From Leptofilum sp050292445 (lineage in GTDB: Bacteria; Chloroflexota; Anaerolineae; Promineifilales; Promineifilaceae), in assembly GCA_050292445.1 (NCBI GenBank), contig JBNKLQ010000363.1, positions 1 through 5,302 of the forward strand: a stretch of DNA of 5,302 bases. Reading direction: 5' to 3'. Position 1 is the first letter of the stretch; each line of letters starts with the position of its first letter. The notes under the pieces were generated by a model. The model saw only the letters and a list, made by a program, of their open reading frames with translations, was not told the DNA's origin and did no database searches. The position numbers and the translations under genes are program-made. Shown one piece after another: positions 1 through 5,302 of the stretch.

Positions 1-1623
1 AAAGATGTCGGCAATCCCTGGCTGGATGCAGGCATCGTGGCTTTCAGCACGCTGGGCTATCGCCATCATCCGGACTATTGGGAAAAATGGTACCCGGCGG
101 ATTGGATCAGCGAATCGTTTCCCGGCCAGTTCCGCAACTGGTTCTACAGCCTGCTGGCGCAAAGCACCGTCCTGGGCGACGAGCCACCGTTCCTGAACCT
201 GTTTGGCTACTCCACGCTGCTGGCCGAAGACGGCCGTGAGATGCATAAATCGTGGGGCAACTCCATCGAGTTCAATGAAGCCGCCGACCAGATGGGCGCA
301 GACACGATGCGCTGGCTCTACGCCAGCTGCAAGCCGGAGCAAAACCTGCTCTTCGGCTTCAATCGGGGCGATGAGACGCGTCGCCGCTTCCTCATCCCTC
401 TGTGGAATGTGTATTCGTTCCTGGTGTCGTACGCCAATCTGGACGGCTGGACGCCATCGGTGCAGGATTTTCTGGACAATACGCCATCGCCCAATGCGGC
501 CAATGCCCAGCTGGATGCCTGGATCAAGGAGCGGGTGGCTGAAACGGCCGTTGCCGTTCGCGCCTCATTAGACAAATACGATGCTGAAAAAGCGACCCAA
601 TCTTTAGAAGCCCTGCTCGATGATCTGAGCAACTGGTACGTGCGCCGCAGCCGCCGCCGCTTCTGGAAAAGCGAAGCCGACGCTGACAAAAACGCCGCCT
701 ATCGCACGCTGTACCAAGTCATGGTCAAATTTATCCGGCTGCTGGCCCCGTTCATCCCCTTCACCACGGAGGCGATGTACCAAAATTTGGTGTGCAGCGT
801 GGATGAAAATGCGCCCGCAAGTGTGCATCACACGCTTTACCCAGAGGCCGATGCGGACTCATTGGACCGTCGCCTGCTGGACAAGATGGGTCTGGCGATC
901 ACTGCTGCCAGCCTGGGCCGTTCAGCACGCAGTTCGGAAGATATCAAGCTGCGCCAACCGCTGGCCAAGGCGCGGATCAACGTCGGCAGCCAGCAGGCGC
1001 AAGACGATCTGCAAGAGCTGGCCGACGTGTTGGCCGAAGAGATCAACGTCAAGGAAATCGAGGTGGTTTCGGAGGTGGGCGAGTTGGTGAACTATGTGCT
1101 GATGCCCAACAATCGGGTGCTGGGGCCGAAGTTTGGCAAGGATTTCCCCAAGGTGCGGCAAGCACTGATGGCCCTTGATCCGGCGGAAGCCGCCCGTACT
1201 TTGCAGGCGGGCGAATCGCTCACCATTGAAGTGGCTGGTGAAACGGTTAGCTTGGGTGATGAGGATGTGTTGGTGCAGACGGAATCTCGCGGGGGAACGG
1301 CCGTTGCCTCTGACAAAGGTGTGACGGTGGCGGTCGATACCGAACTGACGCCCGCCCTGGTGCAAGAAGGCTACGCCCGCGACGTGGTGCGCCAGGTCAA
1401 TAACATGCGCAAAGACGCCGGTCTGGAAATTTCCGACCGCATCGAGCTAAGCTACCAGGGTGCGTCTGGTGACGTTGCTGCCACGCTGACCAGCTTTGCG
1501 GCGTACGTGCAACAAGAAACGCTCACCGTCAACCTGCAAGCCGGCCCGATGACCAACGCCCTGTACACGCAAACCGTCTCTATTGGCGACCAGTACGTGA
1601 CCTTGCAGCTGCGTAAAGCATAA
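1..1623 (+). CDS. ileS: Isoleucyl-tRNA synthetase, type II, C-terminal part (5' end outside window)
   Basis: Class I aminoacyl-tRNA synthetase that charges tRNA-Ile with isoleucine in the cytoplasm. The reading frame is open from base 1, so the gene starts upstream; 540 residues are present here. In window numbering, a WLDAG segment at 7-11 stands where IleRS normally has WFDSG. The KMSKS loop is at 80-84 and reads EMHKS, followed by WGN. The anticodon-binding helical domain runs from about 120 to 285 and contains NWYVRRSRRRFW at 211-222. That motif, together with a long C-terminal region (about 290-540) holding ELTPALVQEGYARDVVRQ and DAGLEISDRI, is characteristic of type II (archaeal/eukaryotic/actinobacterial-like) IleRS. 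No C-terminal zinc-finger cysteines of type I enzymes are seen. The catalytic second lysine of KMSKS (K83) is kept, but the first lysine is replaced by E and the first serine by H. The family call is secure; strict isoleucine specificity is inferred, because the editing domain and HIGH motif are outside the window. Confidence 0.93.
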   Translation, partial: KDVGNPWLDAGIVAFSTLGYRHHPDYWEKWYPADWISESFPGQFRNWFYSLLAQSTVLGDEPPFLNLFGYSTLLAEDGREMHKSWGNSIEFNEAADQMGADTMRWLYASCKPEQNLLFGFNRGDETRRRFLIPLWNVYSFLVSYANLDGWTPSVQDFLDNTPSPNAANAQLDAWIKERVAETAVAVRASLDKYDAEKATQSLEALLDDLSNWYVRRSRRRFWKSEADADKNAAYRTLYQVMVKFIRLLAPFIPFTTEAMYQNLVCSVDENAPASVHHTLYPEADADSLDRRLLDKMGLAITAASLGRSARSSEDIKLRQPLAKARINVGSQQAQDDLQELADVLAEEINVKEIEVVSEVGELVNYVLMPNNRVLGPKFGKDFPKVRQALMALDPAEAARTLQAGESLTIEVAGETVSLGDEDVLVQTESRGGTAVASDKGVTVAVDTELTPALVQEGYARDVVRQVNNMRKDAGLEISDRIELSYQGASGDVAATLTSFAAYVQQETLTVNLQAGPMTNALYTQTVSIGDQYVTLQLRKA

Positions 1624-1635
1624 ATTCACCCTCCA

Positions 1636-1662
1636 TAGGGGCGACCCGCCGGGTCGCCCCTA
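1636..1662. repeat. Perfect 12-bp GC-rich hairpin downstream of ileS
   Basis: TAGGGGCGACCC (1636-1647) and GGGTCGCCCCTA (1651-1662) are exact reverse complements around a 3-base GCC loop, starting 13 bases after the ileS stop. No T-run follows the stem (the next bases are CATGAAATTT), so it is not a standard intrinsic terminator, although it could still slow or end transcription or protect the 3' end of the mRNA. The symmetry and composition are those of a REP/MITE-like dispersed palindrome; I recall similar GGGGCGACCC palindromes in other bacterial intergenic regions, but that is not checked. The 6-base sequence CTCCAT occurs directly before it (1631-1636) and again at 1673-1678, which could be chance or the trace of an insertion. 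Confidence 0.8.
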
Positions 1663-1726
1663 CATGAAATTTCTCCATGAAAAAGATGAATGGTGAGGCG
1701 TAACATAGCCAATTGTGCTGCCTGTT

Positions 1727-1735
1727 TGGTACAAT
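1727..1735 (+). promoter_or_regulatory. Candidate extended -10 promoter for the kelch protein gene
   Basis: TGGTACAAT matches the extended -10 pattern TG-N-TANNNT (hexamer TACAAT at 1730-1735), 35 bases before the ATG at 1771. The predicted transcription start is near 1742. No good -35 box is found at 16-18 bases spacing (1707-1712 reads AGCCAA), which is tolerated for extended -10 promoters. Its place after the ileS hairpin and before a strong ribosome binding site supports independent transcription of the downstream gene. This rests on pattern only. Confidence 0.4.
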
Positions 1736-1757
1736 CGCTGGGCAATTGTTGATTGCT

Positions 1758-1762
1758 GGAGG
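1758..1762 (+). promoter_or_regulatory. Shine-Dalgarno site fixing the kelch protein start
   Basis: GGAGG lies 8 bases before ATG 1771, which is ideal spacing. An in-frame TTG at 1753 would extend the protein by six residues (MLEALF), but this site would then lie inside the coding region and the positively charged signal-peptide N-terminus (MRH) would no longer be terminal. ATG 1771 is therefore preferred. Confidence 0.8.
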
Positions 1763-1770
1763 CTTTGTTT

Positions 1771-3708
1771 ATGCGTCACCTCATACTTTTAAGTTTATTT
1801 TTGTTGCTATGCCTGGGCGTGGTTCTGGTTGCCCCAGAGGATATGGCCGGTACGGCCGTTCCTGCCGTAGCTGCTGGCCCAGAGCTGGGTCTGGAATCGT
1901 TGCAAATTGAGAAGATCACTTTGCAGCCTTTGCCGGAACGGCCGCTTATCGCCAATGAAGCTGCTGATAGTTGTTCAAGTGCCACGACCATCTCCTTGAA
2001 TAGCTCTGGGGCGGGCGAGACAACCACGGTAAACAGCATGACGGAGAGTGCGGATGACCCGGTACTCACCTGTGCCTGGGGCAGTCCCAGCCGCCCAGAG
2101 GGGTATCGCACCGTTTGGTATAAATTCACGCCGGAGAGTAACGGCCGTGTGACCATCGACACTTCCAATAACTTCAACCCCAACAGCTACGATACGATTT
2201 TGGCTGTTTACACCGGGTCCTGTGGTGTAAATACGTTGAATATGGTGGCCTGCAATGATGATTACCAGGGCTTTGCCTCGCGCGTTTCCTTCGATGTGTC
2301 TGAGGGAGTAACTTACTATGTGGAAGTAGCCGATTGGAATGCGGCCGAACCGGGGACGCTGGAGCTGGACATCTTTTTTGTACTCGATCCAATTCCCTCA
2401 AAATGGGAGACGCGGGCGACTTCCGCGCCTGCCCGCACCCGCCATGCCACGATCAAGGCGAATGGCCTGATTTACATGGTAGGTGGCCAAACAAACGCAA
2501 GCGGCACGCCTACGTTAAGCAGCGGTTTGTATCGTTACAATCCTGGCAATGACAGTTGGACAACGTTACCTTCTATGCCGGGTGATCCGCTGACAGATGT
2601 GACGGCCGTTTACCTGAACGGCCGTATCTTCATCCCCGGTGGCTACGATGGCAACAGTATGGTGGGAACACACCATGTGTACAATATTGCCGCCGGCATT
2701 TGGGAACCAGATCGGCAGCCACCGCCTGTGGCCGTCGGCTGGGCGCAAGCCGTGGTACCAGCAGACCAGGGTGGCTATTATCTGGTGGGTGGCATCAGCA
2801 ATACGGACTTTTTAACAACGACGGCTACCGTTCACAATGACGTTTCCTTCTTTAATGGGACGAGTTGGAATCCGGCGACACCCGACATGATTGTGCCCCG
2901 CTATGGGCATACGGCCGTGTGGGTCAACAACGGCATCTGCGTGGTGGGTGGCATTAACGATAATAATCAGCTGATTCAAGATGGGGAATGTTTCCAACCA
3001 GCAGGTAGCGGTAGCTGGCAGACCATCGCCCCCATGAACATTGCTCGCTACGGTGCTTCTAGTGCTGTCAGCCCAGACGGCAAATGGTATGTATTTGGCG
3101 GGCTGGATGGCGATCATAAAGCAGTGCCTGAAGTTGAAATGTATGATCCCCAAAATCCAATTGCAGGTTGGCAGATTTTAGATGTCACCTATGATTTAGG
3201 TGGCAGCCCCATTATCCGGGCTCGTGCTTTTCCCGAGGGGGAATTTATTGGTAATTATTTGTATGCCATTGGGGGGTATAGCACGATTGATTTCTCGGTA
3301 ACACCCCTGGTGCAACGACTGCTGGTGTTGGGCAAGTCGTATTATTTGCCCACTATAATGAATGGTGATGGTGGGCAGAATAATAATTTTAGCGCCGCCC
3401 AACGGCTTGCCGTGAATGTGCCCCAATTTCATCACTTTACAGACTCGTTTGACTTCTTTGATGCCTATTATTTTGATCAGTCAAACACCAGCACTGTGAC
3501 AATCCGCCTTAGCCAGATTCCTTCTGGCAGCGACTACAACGTGACGGTGTATGATGCGAACAAGAGCGTACGCGGCAGCGGGACGTTGGCCGGTAACCAG
3601 AGCGAAACGGTAACGTTGCTGCTTCCAGTCGGCCGTTATTACATCATGGTGGAGCGCATCTTTGGCCAGGCAGATGGTGCAAACTACCGCATTATTGTTG
3701 AAAAATAA
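1771..3708 (+). CDS. Secreted kelch-repeat (six-bladed propeller) protein with flanking PPC-like domains
   Basis: Predicted exported protein of 645 residues; its biological role is unknown. Residues 1-21 form a signal peptide (MRH, then a leucine/valine-rich core); cleavage is uncertain, perhaps near VAA at 33-35. LLLC at 11-14 is a poor lipobox. Residues about 62-203 form a PPC-like beta domain of the type with a VWYKFTP strand (115-121), an SYDTILAVYTGSC stretch (139-151) and ACNDD (160-164); C68, C101, C151 and C161 could form disulfides. Six kelch repeats follow, each with a tryptophan and a later Gly-Gly pair: W212/GG238, W263/GG290, W311/GG340, W366/GG393, W416/GG443 and W467/GG501. After YYLPTIM (524-530) and an N/G-rich linker comes a C-terminal PPC-type domain (about 537-645; DAYYF, GSDYNVTVYD, GRYYIMV). 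Such proteins usually bind ligands or polymers on the cell surface. No protease or hydrolase catalytic domain is visible. A sialidase/galactose-oxidase-like propeller role is conceivable but unsupported. Confidence 0.9.
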   Translation: MRHLILLSLFLLLCLGVVLVAPEDMAGTAVPAVAAGPELGLESLQIEKITLQPLPERPLIANEAADSCSSATTISLNSSGAGETTTVNSMTESADDPVLTCAWGSPSRPEGYRTVWYKFTPESNGRVTIDTSNNFNPNSYDTILAVYTGSCGVNTLNMVACNDDYQGFASRVSFDVSEGVTYYVEVADWNAAEPGTLELDIFFVLDPIPSKWETRATSAPARTRHATIKANGLIYMVGGQTNASGTPTLSSGLYRYNPGNDSWTTLPSMPGDPLTDVTAVYLNGRIFIPGGYDGNSMVGTHHVYNIAAGIWEPDRQPPPVAVGWAQAVVPADQGGYYLVGGISNTDFLTTTATVHNDVSFFNGTSWNPATPDMIVPRYGHTAVWVNNGICVVGGINDNNQLIQDGECFQPAGSGSWQTIAPMNIARYGASSAVSPDGKWYVFGGLDGDHKAVPEVEMYDPQNPIAGWQILDVTYDLGGSPIIRARAFPEGEFIGNYLYAIGGYSTIDFSVTPLVQRLLVLGKSYYLPTIMNGDGGQNNNFSAAQRLAVNVPQFHHFTDSFDFFDAYYFDQSNTSTVTIRLSQIPSGSDYNVTVYDANKSVRGSGTLAGNQSETVTLLLPVGRYYIMVERIFGQADGANYRIIVEK

Positions 3709-3710
3709 AG

Positions 3711-3776
3711 TTAGCCACAGAGGTCGCAGAGGATAAAGAGACTAAGTTCTAAAATCTCTGTGCCCTCTGTGGCCAA
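3711..3776. repeat. CCACAGAGG / CCTCTGTGG inverted-repeat element
   Basis: GCCACAGAGG (3714-3723) pairs exactly with CCTCTGTGGC (3764-3773). The stem extends inward with few interruptions (CGCAGAGG at 3725-3732 with TCTCTGTG at 3755-3762, including G-T pairs) and outward with TT/AA (3711-3712 with 3775-3776). The loop is about 22 bases. The unit fills most of the gap between the kelch gene and sbcD. No T-run follows, so a classic intrinsic terminator is not supported. It resembles the CCACAGAGG-type dispersed intergenic hairpins I recall from several bacterial phyla, so a REP/MITE-like nonautonomous repeat is likely; copy number cannot be judged from one copy. Confidence 0.8.
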
Positions 3777-3786
3777 AATTTCTCCC

Positions 3787-3792
3787 AAAGGA
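3787..3792 (+). promoter_or_regulatory. sbcD: Shine-Dalgarno-like site for sbcD
   Basis: AAAGGA ends 3 bases before ATG 3796, which is short but workable spacing. In-frame GTG codons at 3760 and 3769 would add 12 or 9 residues, but both lie in the right arm of the inverted-repeat element and lack a ribosome binding site. The added residues are also not part of the nuclease fold, which begins with IRLLHFADAH. ATG 3796 is therefore the best start. Confidence 0.55.
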
Positions 3793-3795
3793 ATT

Positions 3796-5034
3796 ATGTC
3801 CACAGCTAAACCGATTCGTTTGCTTCATTTTGCCGATGCTCATATTGATATTGCCAATTACGGCCGTCACGATCCCGATACGGGTTTGCCAATGCGCGTG
3901 ATGGACTTTTTGCGCGCGCTGGACCAGATTGTGGACGCGGCTATCGAGGAAAAGGTCGATCTAGTCATCTTTGCCGGGGATGCGTACAAGGATCGCAATC
4001 CCCAGCCGACGTTCCAGCGGGCCTGGGGCGAGCGGATAATGCGGCTTTCTCAGGCGGGCATTCCCACGCTGCTGCTGGTGGGCAACCATGACGTCTCCCC
4101 GGCGGCTGGGCGCGCCCACACGCTGCATGAATTTAGCACGCTTAGCGTGCCCCGCATTCATGTGGCCGACCGGCTGGCCCTGTGGACGCCGGAGCAGCTG
4201 GGTCTGCCCGTGCAGATTATCACCGTGCCCTGGGTATCGCGCAGTATGTTGGTGGGGCGTGAGGAGACGCTAGGCCGCACGGTAGAAGAGATTTACGAGC
4301 GCATTGAGGAACTGGTGGTGCAGCGGGTTATGCATTTTGTTGAAACTGCCGTTCCCGACATCCCCCTCATCCTCACCGCCCATGCCAGCGTTTCTGGGGC
4401 CAAATACGGCAGTGAGCGGGCCGTGATGCTGGGACATGAGTTGATCCTCAGCGGTGGTTTGGTGAACGATCCCAAGCTGGATTACGTGGCATTGGGGCAT
4501 ATCCACAAGCCGCAGGCGTTGTCGGACAAAGATAGCCATCCACCCATCATTTATCCCGGCTCCATCGAGCGGATTGATTTTGGTGAAAAAGAAGACAAAC
4601 GTTTTGTCCTGGCCGAGGTGGGCAAGGGAGATACCCATTGGGAATTCCGCATGTTAAACACGCGCCGCTTCATCGACCCGGCCCCCATCACGCCGCGCAC
4701 CGAGCATTTTATGGATGATGTGATGAGCCAACTGCCCGCTGCTGAAGATATAACCGACGCGATTTGTCGGGTGCGCCTCAGCTTCCCCCGTGACGATGAG
4801 CCCCTGCTGGACGAGCGGGCCATTTTGGAGCATTTCAAGGAAGCGTTCGACATCAAAATCCAGAAGCATTACCTTACCAACAAGCGCTCCCGCCTGGGCG
4901 ATGCGGCCGGGGTGGAAGCGATGACGCCGCTGGAACTGCTGGAAACCTACTGGCTCAGCGAGGAGCTGGACAATGAAGAGGTTGACGTGATGCTGAACCT
5001 GGCGAAAGAGGTACTGGCAGACGAGGTGGAGTGA
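3796..5034 (+). CDS. sbcD: DNA double-strand break repair nuclease subunit SbcD (Mre11 family)
   Basis: Metal-dependent 3'-5' exonuclease and structure-specific endonuclease subunit of the SbcCD (Mre11-Rad50-like) complex, which opens hairpins and trims blocked DNA ends in the cytoplasm. The protein has 412 residues, normal for the family. The calcineurin-like phosphoesterase motifs are in order and complete: D14-x-H16 (FADAH), G61-D62 (FAGDAYKD), GNHD at 96-99 (catalytic H98), H196 in TAHAS, and G234-H235-I-H237 (GHIHK). The YPGSIERIDFGE segment (253-264) is the typical end of the catalytic domain. The capping domain that orients DNA follows at about 285-385, and the acidic helical C-terminus (386-412) corresponds to the region that usually contacts the Rad50 coiled coil. 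The sbcC start 75 bases downstream on the same strand confirms the assignment and suggests an operon. No substitution in a key residue is seen, so the enzyme should be active. Confidence 0.96.
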   Translation: MSTAKPIRLLHFADAHIDIANYGRHDPDTGLPMRVMDFLRALDQIVDAAIEEKVDLVIFAGDAYKDRNPQPTFQRAWGERIMRLSQAGIPTLLLVGNHDVSPAAGRAHTLHEFSTLSVPRIHVADRLALWTPEQLGLPVQIITVPWVSRSMLVGREETLGRTVEEIYERIEELVVQRVMHFVETAVPDIPLILTAHASVSGAKYGSERAVMLGHELILSGGLVNDPKLDYVALGHIHKPQALSDKDSHPPIIYPGSIERIDFGEKEDKRFVLAEVGKGDTHWEFRMLNTRRFIDPAPITPRTEHFMDDVMSQLPAAEDITDAICRVRLSFPRDDEPLLDERAILEHFKEAFDIKIQKHYLTNKRSRLGDAAGVEAMTPLELLETYWLSEELDNEEVDVMLNLAKEVLADEVE

Positions 5035-5038
5035 CAAG

Positions 5039-5095
5039 ATTTTCCCGGAAACTTTTTTATCGGGTAAGAAATGTAGATGTAGTTTCCGGGAAAAT
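5039..5095. repeat. Perfect 15-bp inverted repeat between sbcD and sbcC
   Basis: ATTTTCCCGGAAACT (5039-5053) is the exact reverse complement of AGTTTCCGGGAAAAT (5081-5095), separated by 27 bases. It begins 4 bases after the sbcD stop and ends 14 bases before the sbcC ATG. Each arm is itself a short dyad of form TTTCC-N-GGAAA (centres 5046 and 5088), so the element could act as an RNA hairpin or as two protein-binding dyads. No T-run follows the right arm, so a terminator is unlikely. It may be a dispersed repeat or may tune sbcC expression relative to sbcD. Confidence 0.8.
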
Positions 5096-5109
5096 GGCAA
5101 AGAAAAATT

Positions 5110-5302
5110 ATGATTCCAACAAGGCTTGAGATTTCAAATTTTTTATCTTACCGGGATACGGCCGTTCTCCAATTTGACGGGATTCATTTGGCCTGCATCT
5201 CTGGGGCCAACGGCGCAGGCAAATCCTCTATTTTGGACGGTATTACCTGGGCGTTGTTTGGCCAGAGCCGCAGCCGCAGCGATGACGATCTGGTCAACCG
5301 CC
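5110..5302 (+). CDS. sbcC: SbcC/Rad50-family ATPase, N-terminal fragment (runs off window)
   Basis: Start of the ATPase subunit of the SbcCD nuclease, an SMC-like ABC ATPase whose long coiled coil tethers DNA ends and whose ATP cycle gates the SbcD active site. Only 64 codons are in the window. MIPTRLEISNFLSYRD is the typical first strand and loop of Rad50/SbcC. The P-loop is at 32-39, in the segment SGANGAGKSSILDGITWALFG, with K38 and S39 as the Walker A nucleotide-binding residues. The frame is open to the last base. ATG 5110 is chosen because the conserved N-terminal strand starts within a few residues; the ATG at 5094 is out of frame. The upstream sequence is A-rich (GCAAAGAAAAATT) with no strong Shine-Dalgarno site, so translation may depend partly on coupling with sbcD or be weak. 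Confidence 0.93.
   Translation, partial: MIPTRLEISNFLSYRDTAVLQFDGIHLACISGANGAGKSSILDGITWALFGQSRSRSDDDLVNR

Larger units (their letters stand above)
230..5165. repeat. Dispersed palindromic octamer ACGGCCGT (10 copies)
   Basis: Exact copies of the self-complementary octamer ACGGCCGT start at 230, 544, 1297, 1852, 2141, 2602, 2618, 2911, 3860 and 5158, with near copies at 1938 (ACGGCCGC) and 3629 (TCGGCCGT). All exact copies lie inside the four genes. Six are read as Thr-Ala-Val and four as the last two bases of one codon plus Gly-Arg. By simple base-frequency arithmetic about 0.1 to 0.2 copies are expected in this length. The pattern resembles the HIP1 octamer of cyanobacteria, but the sequence differs and its function is unknown. 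Confidence 0.85.

Noticed and set aside
922..1365. Long open frames on the minus strand opposite ileS, and similar ones opposite the kelch gene, sbcD and across 4654-5100
   Set aside because: They mirror strongly supported genes, have arginine/serine/histidine-rich low-quality translations, no recognisable domains and no convincing ribosome binding sites.
1664..1696. Tiny ORF starting ATGAAATTTCTC after the ileS hairpin (10 codons)
   Set aside because: It is very short, has no ribosome binding site, and its ATG directly abuts the hairpin; nothing supports translation.
1804..1815. Lipobox-like LLLC at residues 11-14 of the kelch protein
   Set aside because: It lacks the small residues required before the cysteine (L-[AST]-[GA]-C) and lies inside the hydrophobic core, so a lipoprotein call is not supported.
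3750..3755. TAAAAT as a -10 box for sbcD
   Set aside because: No -35 box or TG extension at proper spacing, and it lies in the loop/arm border of the inverted-repeat element. A promoter for sbcD may exist, but this one is not convincing.
3711..3776. CRISPR repeat or tRNA in the pre-sbcD gap
   Set aside because: There is a single inverted-repeat unit without spacers, and it cannot fold into a tRNA cloverleaf. CAGAG sub-repeats are irregular.
5053..5152. TTTTTTATC direct repeat (5053 and 5139) and GGTAAGA/TCTTACC complementarity (5063-5069 with 5146-5152) as an attenuator or pseudoknot before sbcC
   Set aside because: Only 7-9 bases in AT-rich sequence, expected by chance at appreciable frequency. 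One partner lies in the conserved sbcC coding sequence, and no alternative terminator structure is formed.
1..5302. A defence island, mobile element or biosynthetic cluster
   Set aside because: No transposase, integrase, toxin-antitoxin, restriction or biosynthetic gene is present; the content is housekeeping translation, one exported protein and the SbcCD repair nuclease.

Overview
The window reads as ordinary bacterial chromosome, most likely from a member of the Chloroflexota (Anaerolineae/Caldilineae-like). This placement is inferred from four things: a type II isoleucyl-tRNA synthetase with unusual catalytic motifs, a secreted kelch/PPC protein with a 'YLPxIM' linker, palindromic intergenic repeats, and a dispersed ACGGCCGT octamer. 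No single marker proves it. All four genes are on the + strand, packing is dense, and no gene-free stretch exceeds 150 bases.

Layout: (1) 1-1623 is the 3' part of ileS (540 codons; the 5' part lies outside the window), covering the KMSKS loop, the anticodon-binding domain and the type II C-terminal region. (2) 1624-1770 is intergenic. It holds a perfect 12-bp GC-rich hairpin, then a candidate extended -10 promoter and a strong Shine-Dalgarno site for the next gene. (3) 1771-3708 encodes an exported 645-residue protein: signal peptide, N-terminal PPC-like beta domain, six kelch repeats (a six-bladed propeller), a short linker, and a C-terminal PPC-like domain. (4) 3709-3795 is almost filled by a CCACAGAGG...CCTCTGTGG inverted-repeat element. 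(5) 3796-5034 is sbcD (Mre11-family nuclease) with all metal-binding motifs intact. (6) 5035-5109 holds a perfect 15-bp inverted repeat. (7) 5110 to the end is the start of sbcC (Rad50-like ATPase) with an intact Walker A motif.

How they work together: sbcD and sbcC encode the two subunits of one DNA-end and hairpin-processing nuclease and are probably co-transcribed, though a 75-base gap with a large inverted repeat separates them. ileS is housekeeping translation. The kelch protein is an envelope or extracellular protein with its own likely promoter and no evident link to either neighbour.

I see no novel defence, mobile or biosynthetic system. The most notable signals are the strong excess of the palindrome ACGGCCGT (10 exact copies in 5.3 kb, all in coding sequence and in only two of three reading frames), the three different inverted repeats that fill the three intergenic gaps (two of them bracketing sbcD, whose product cleaves hairpins), and the divergent active-site motifs of the IleRS.
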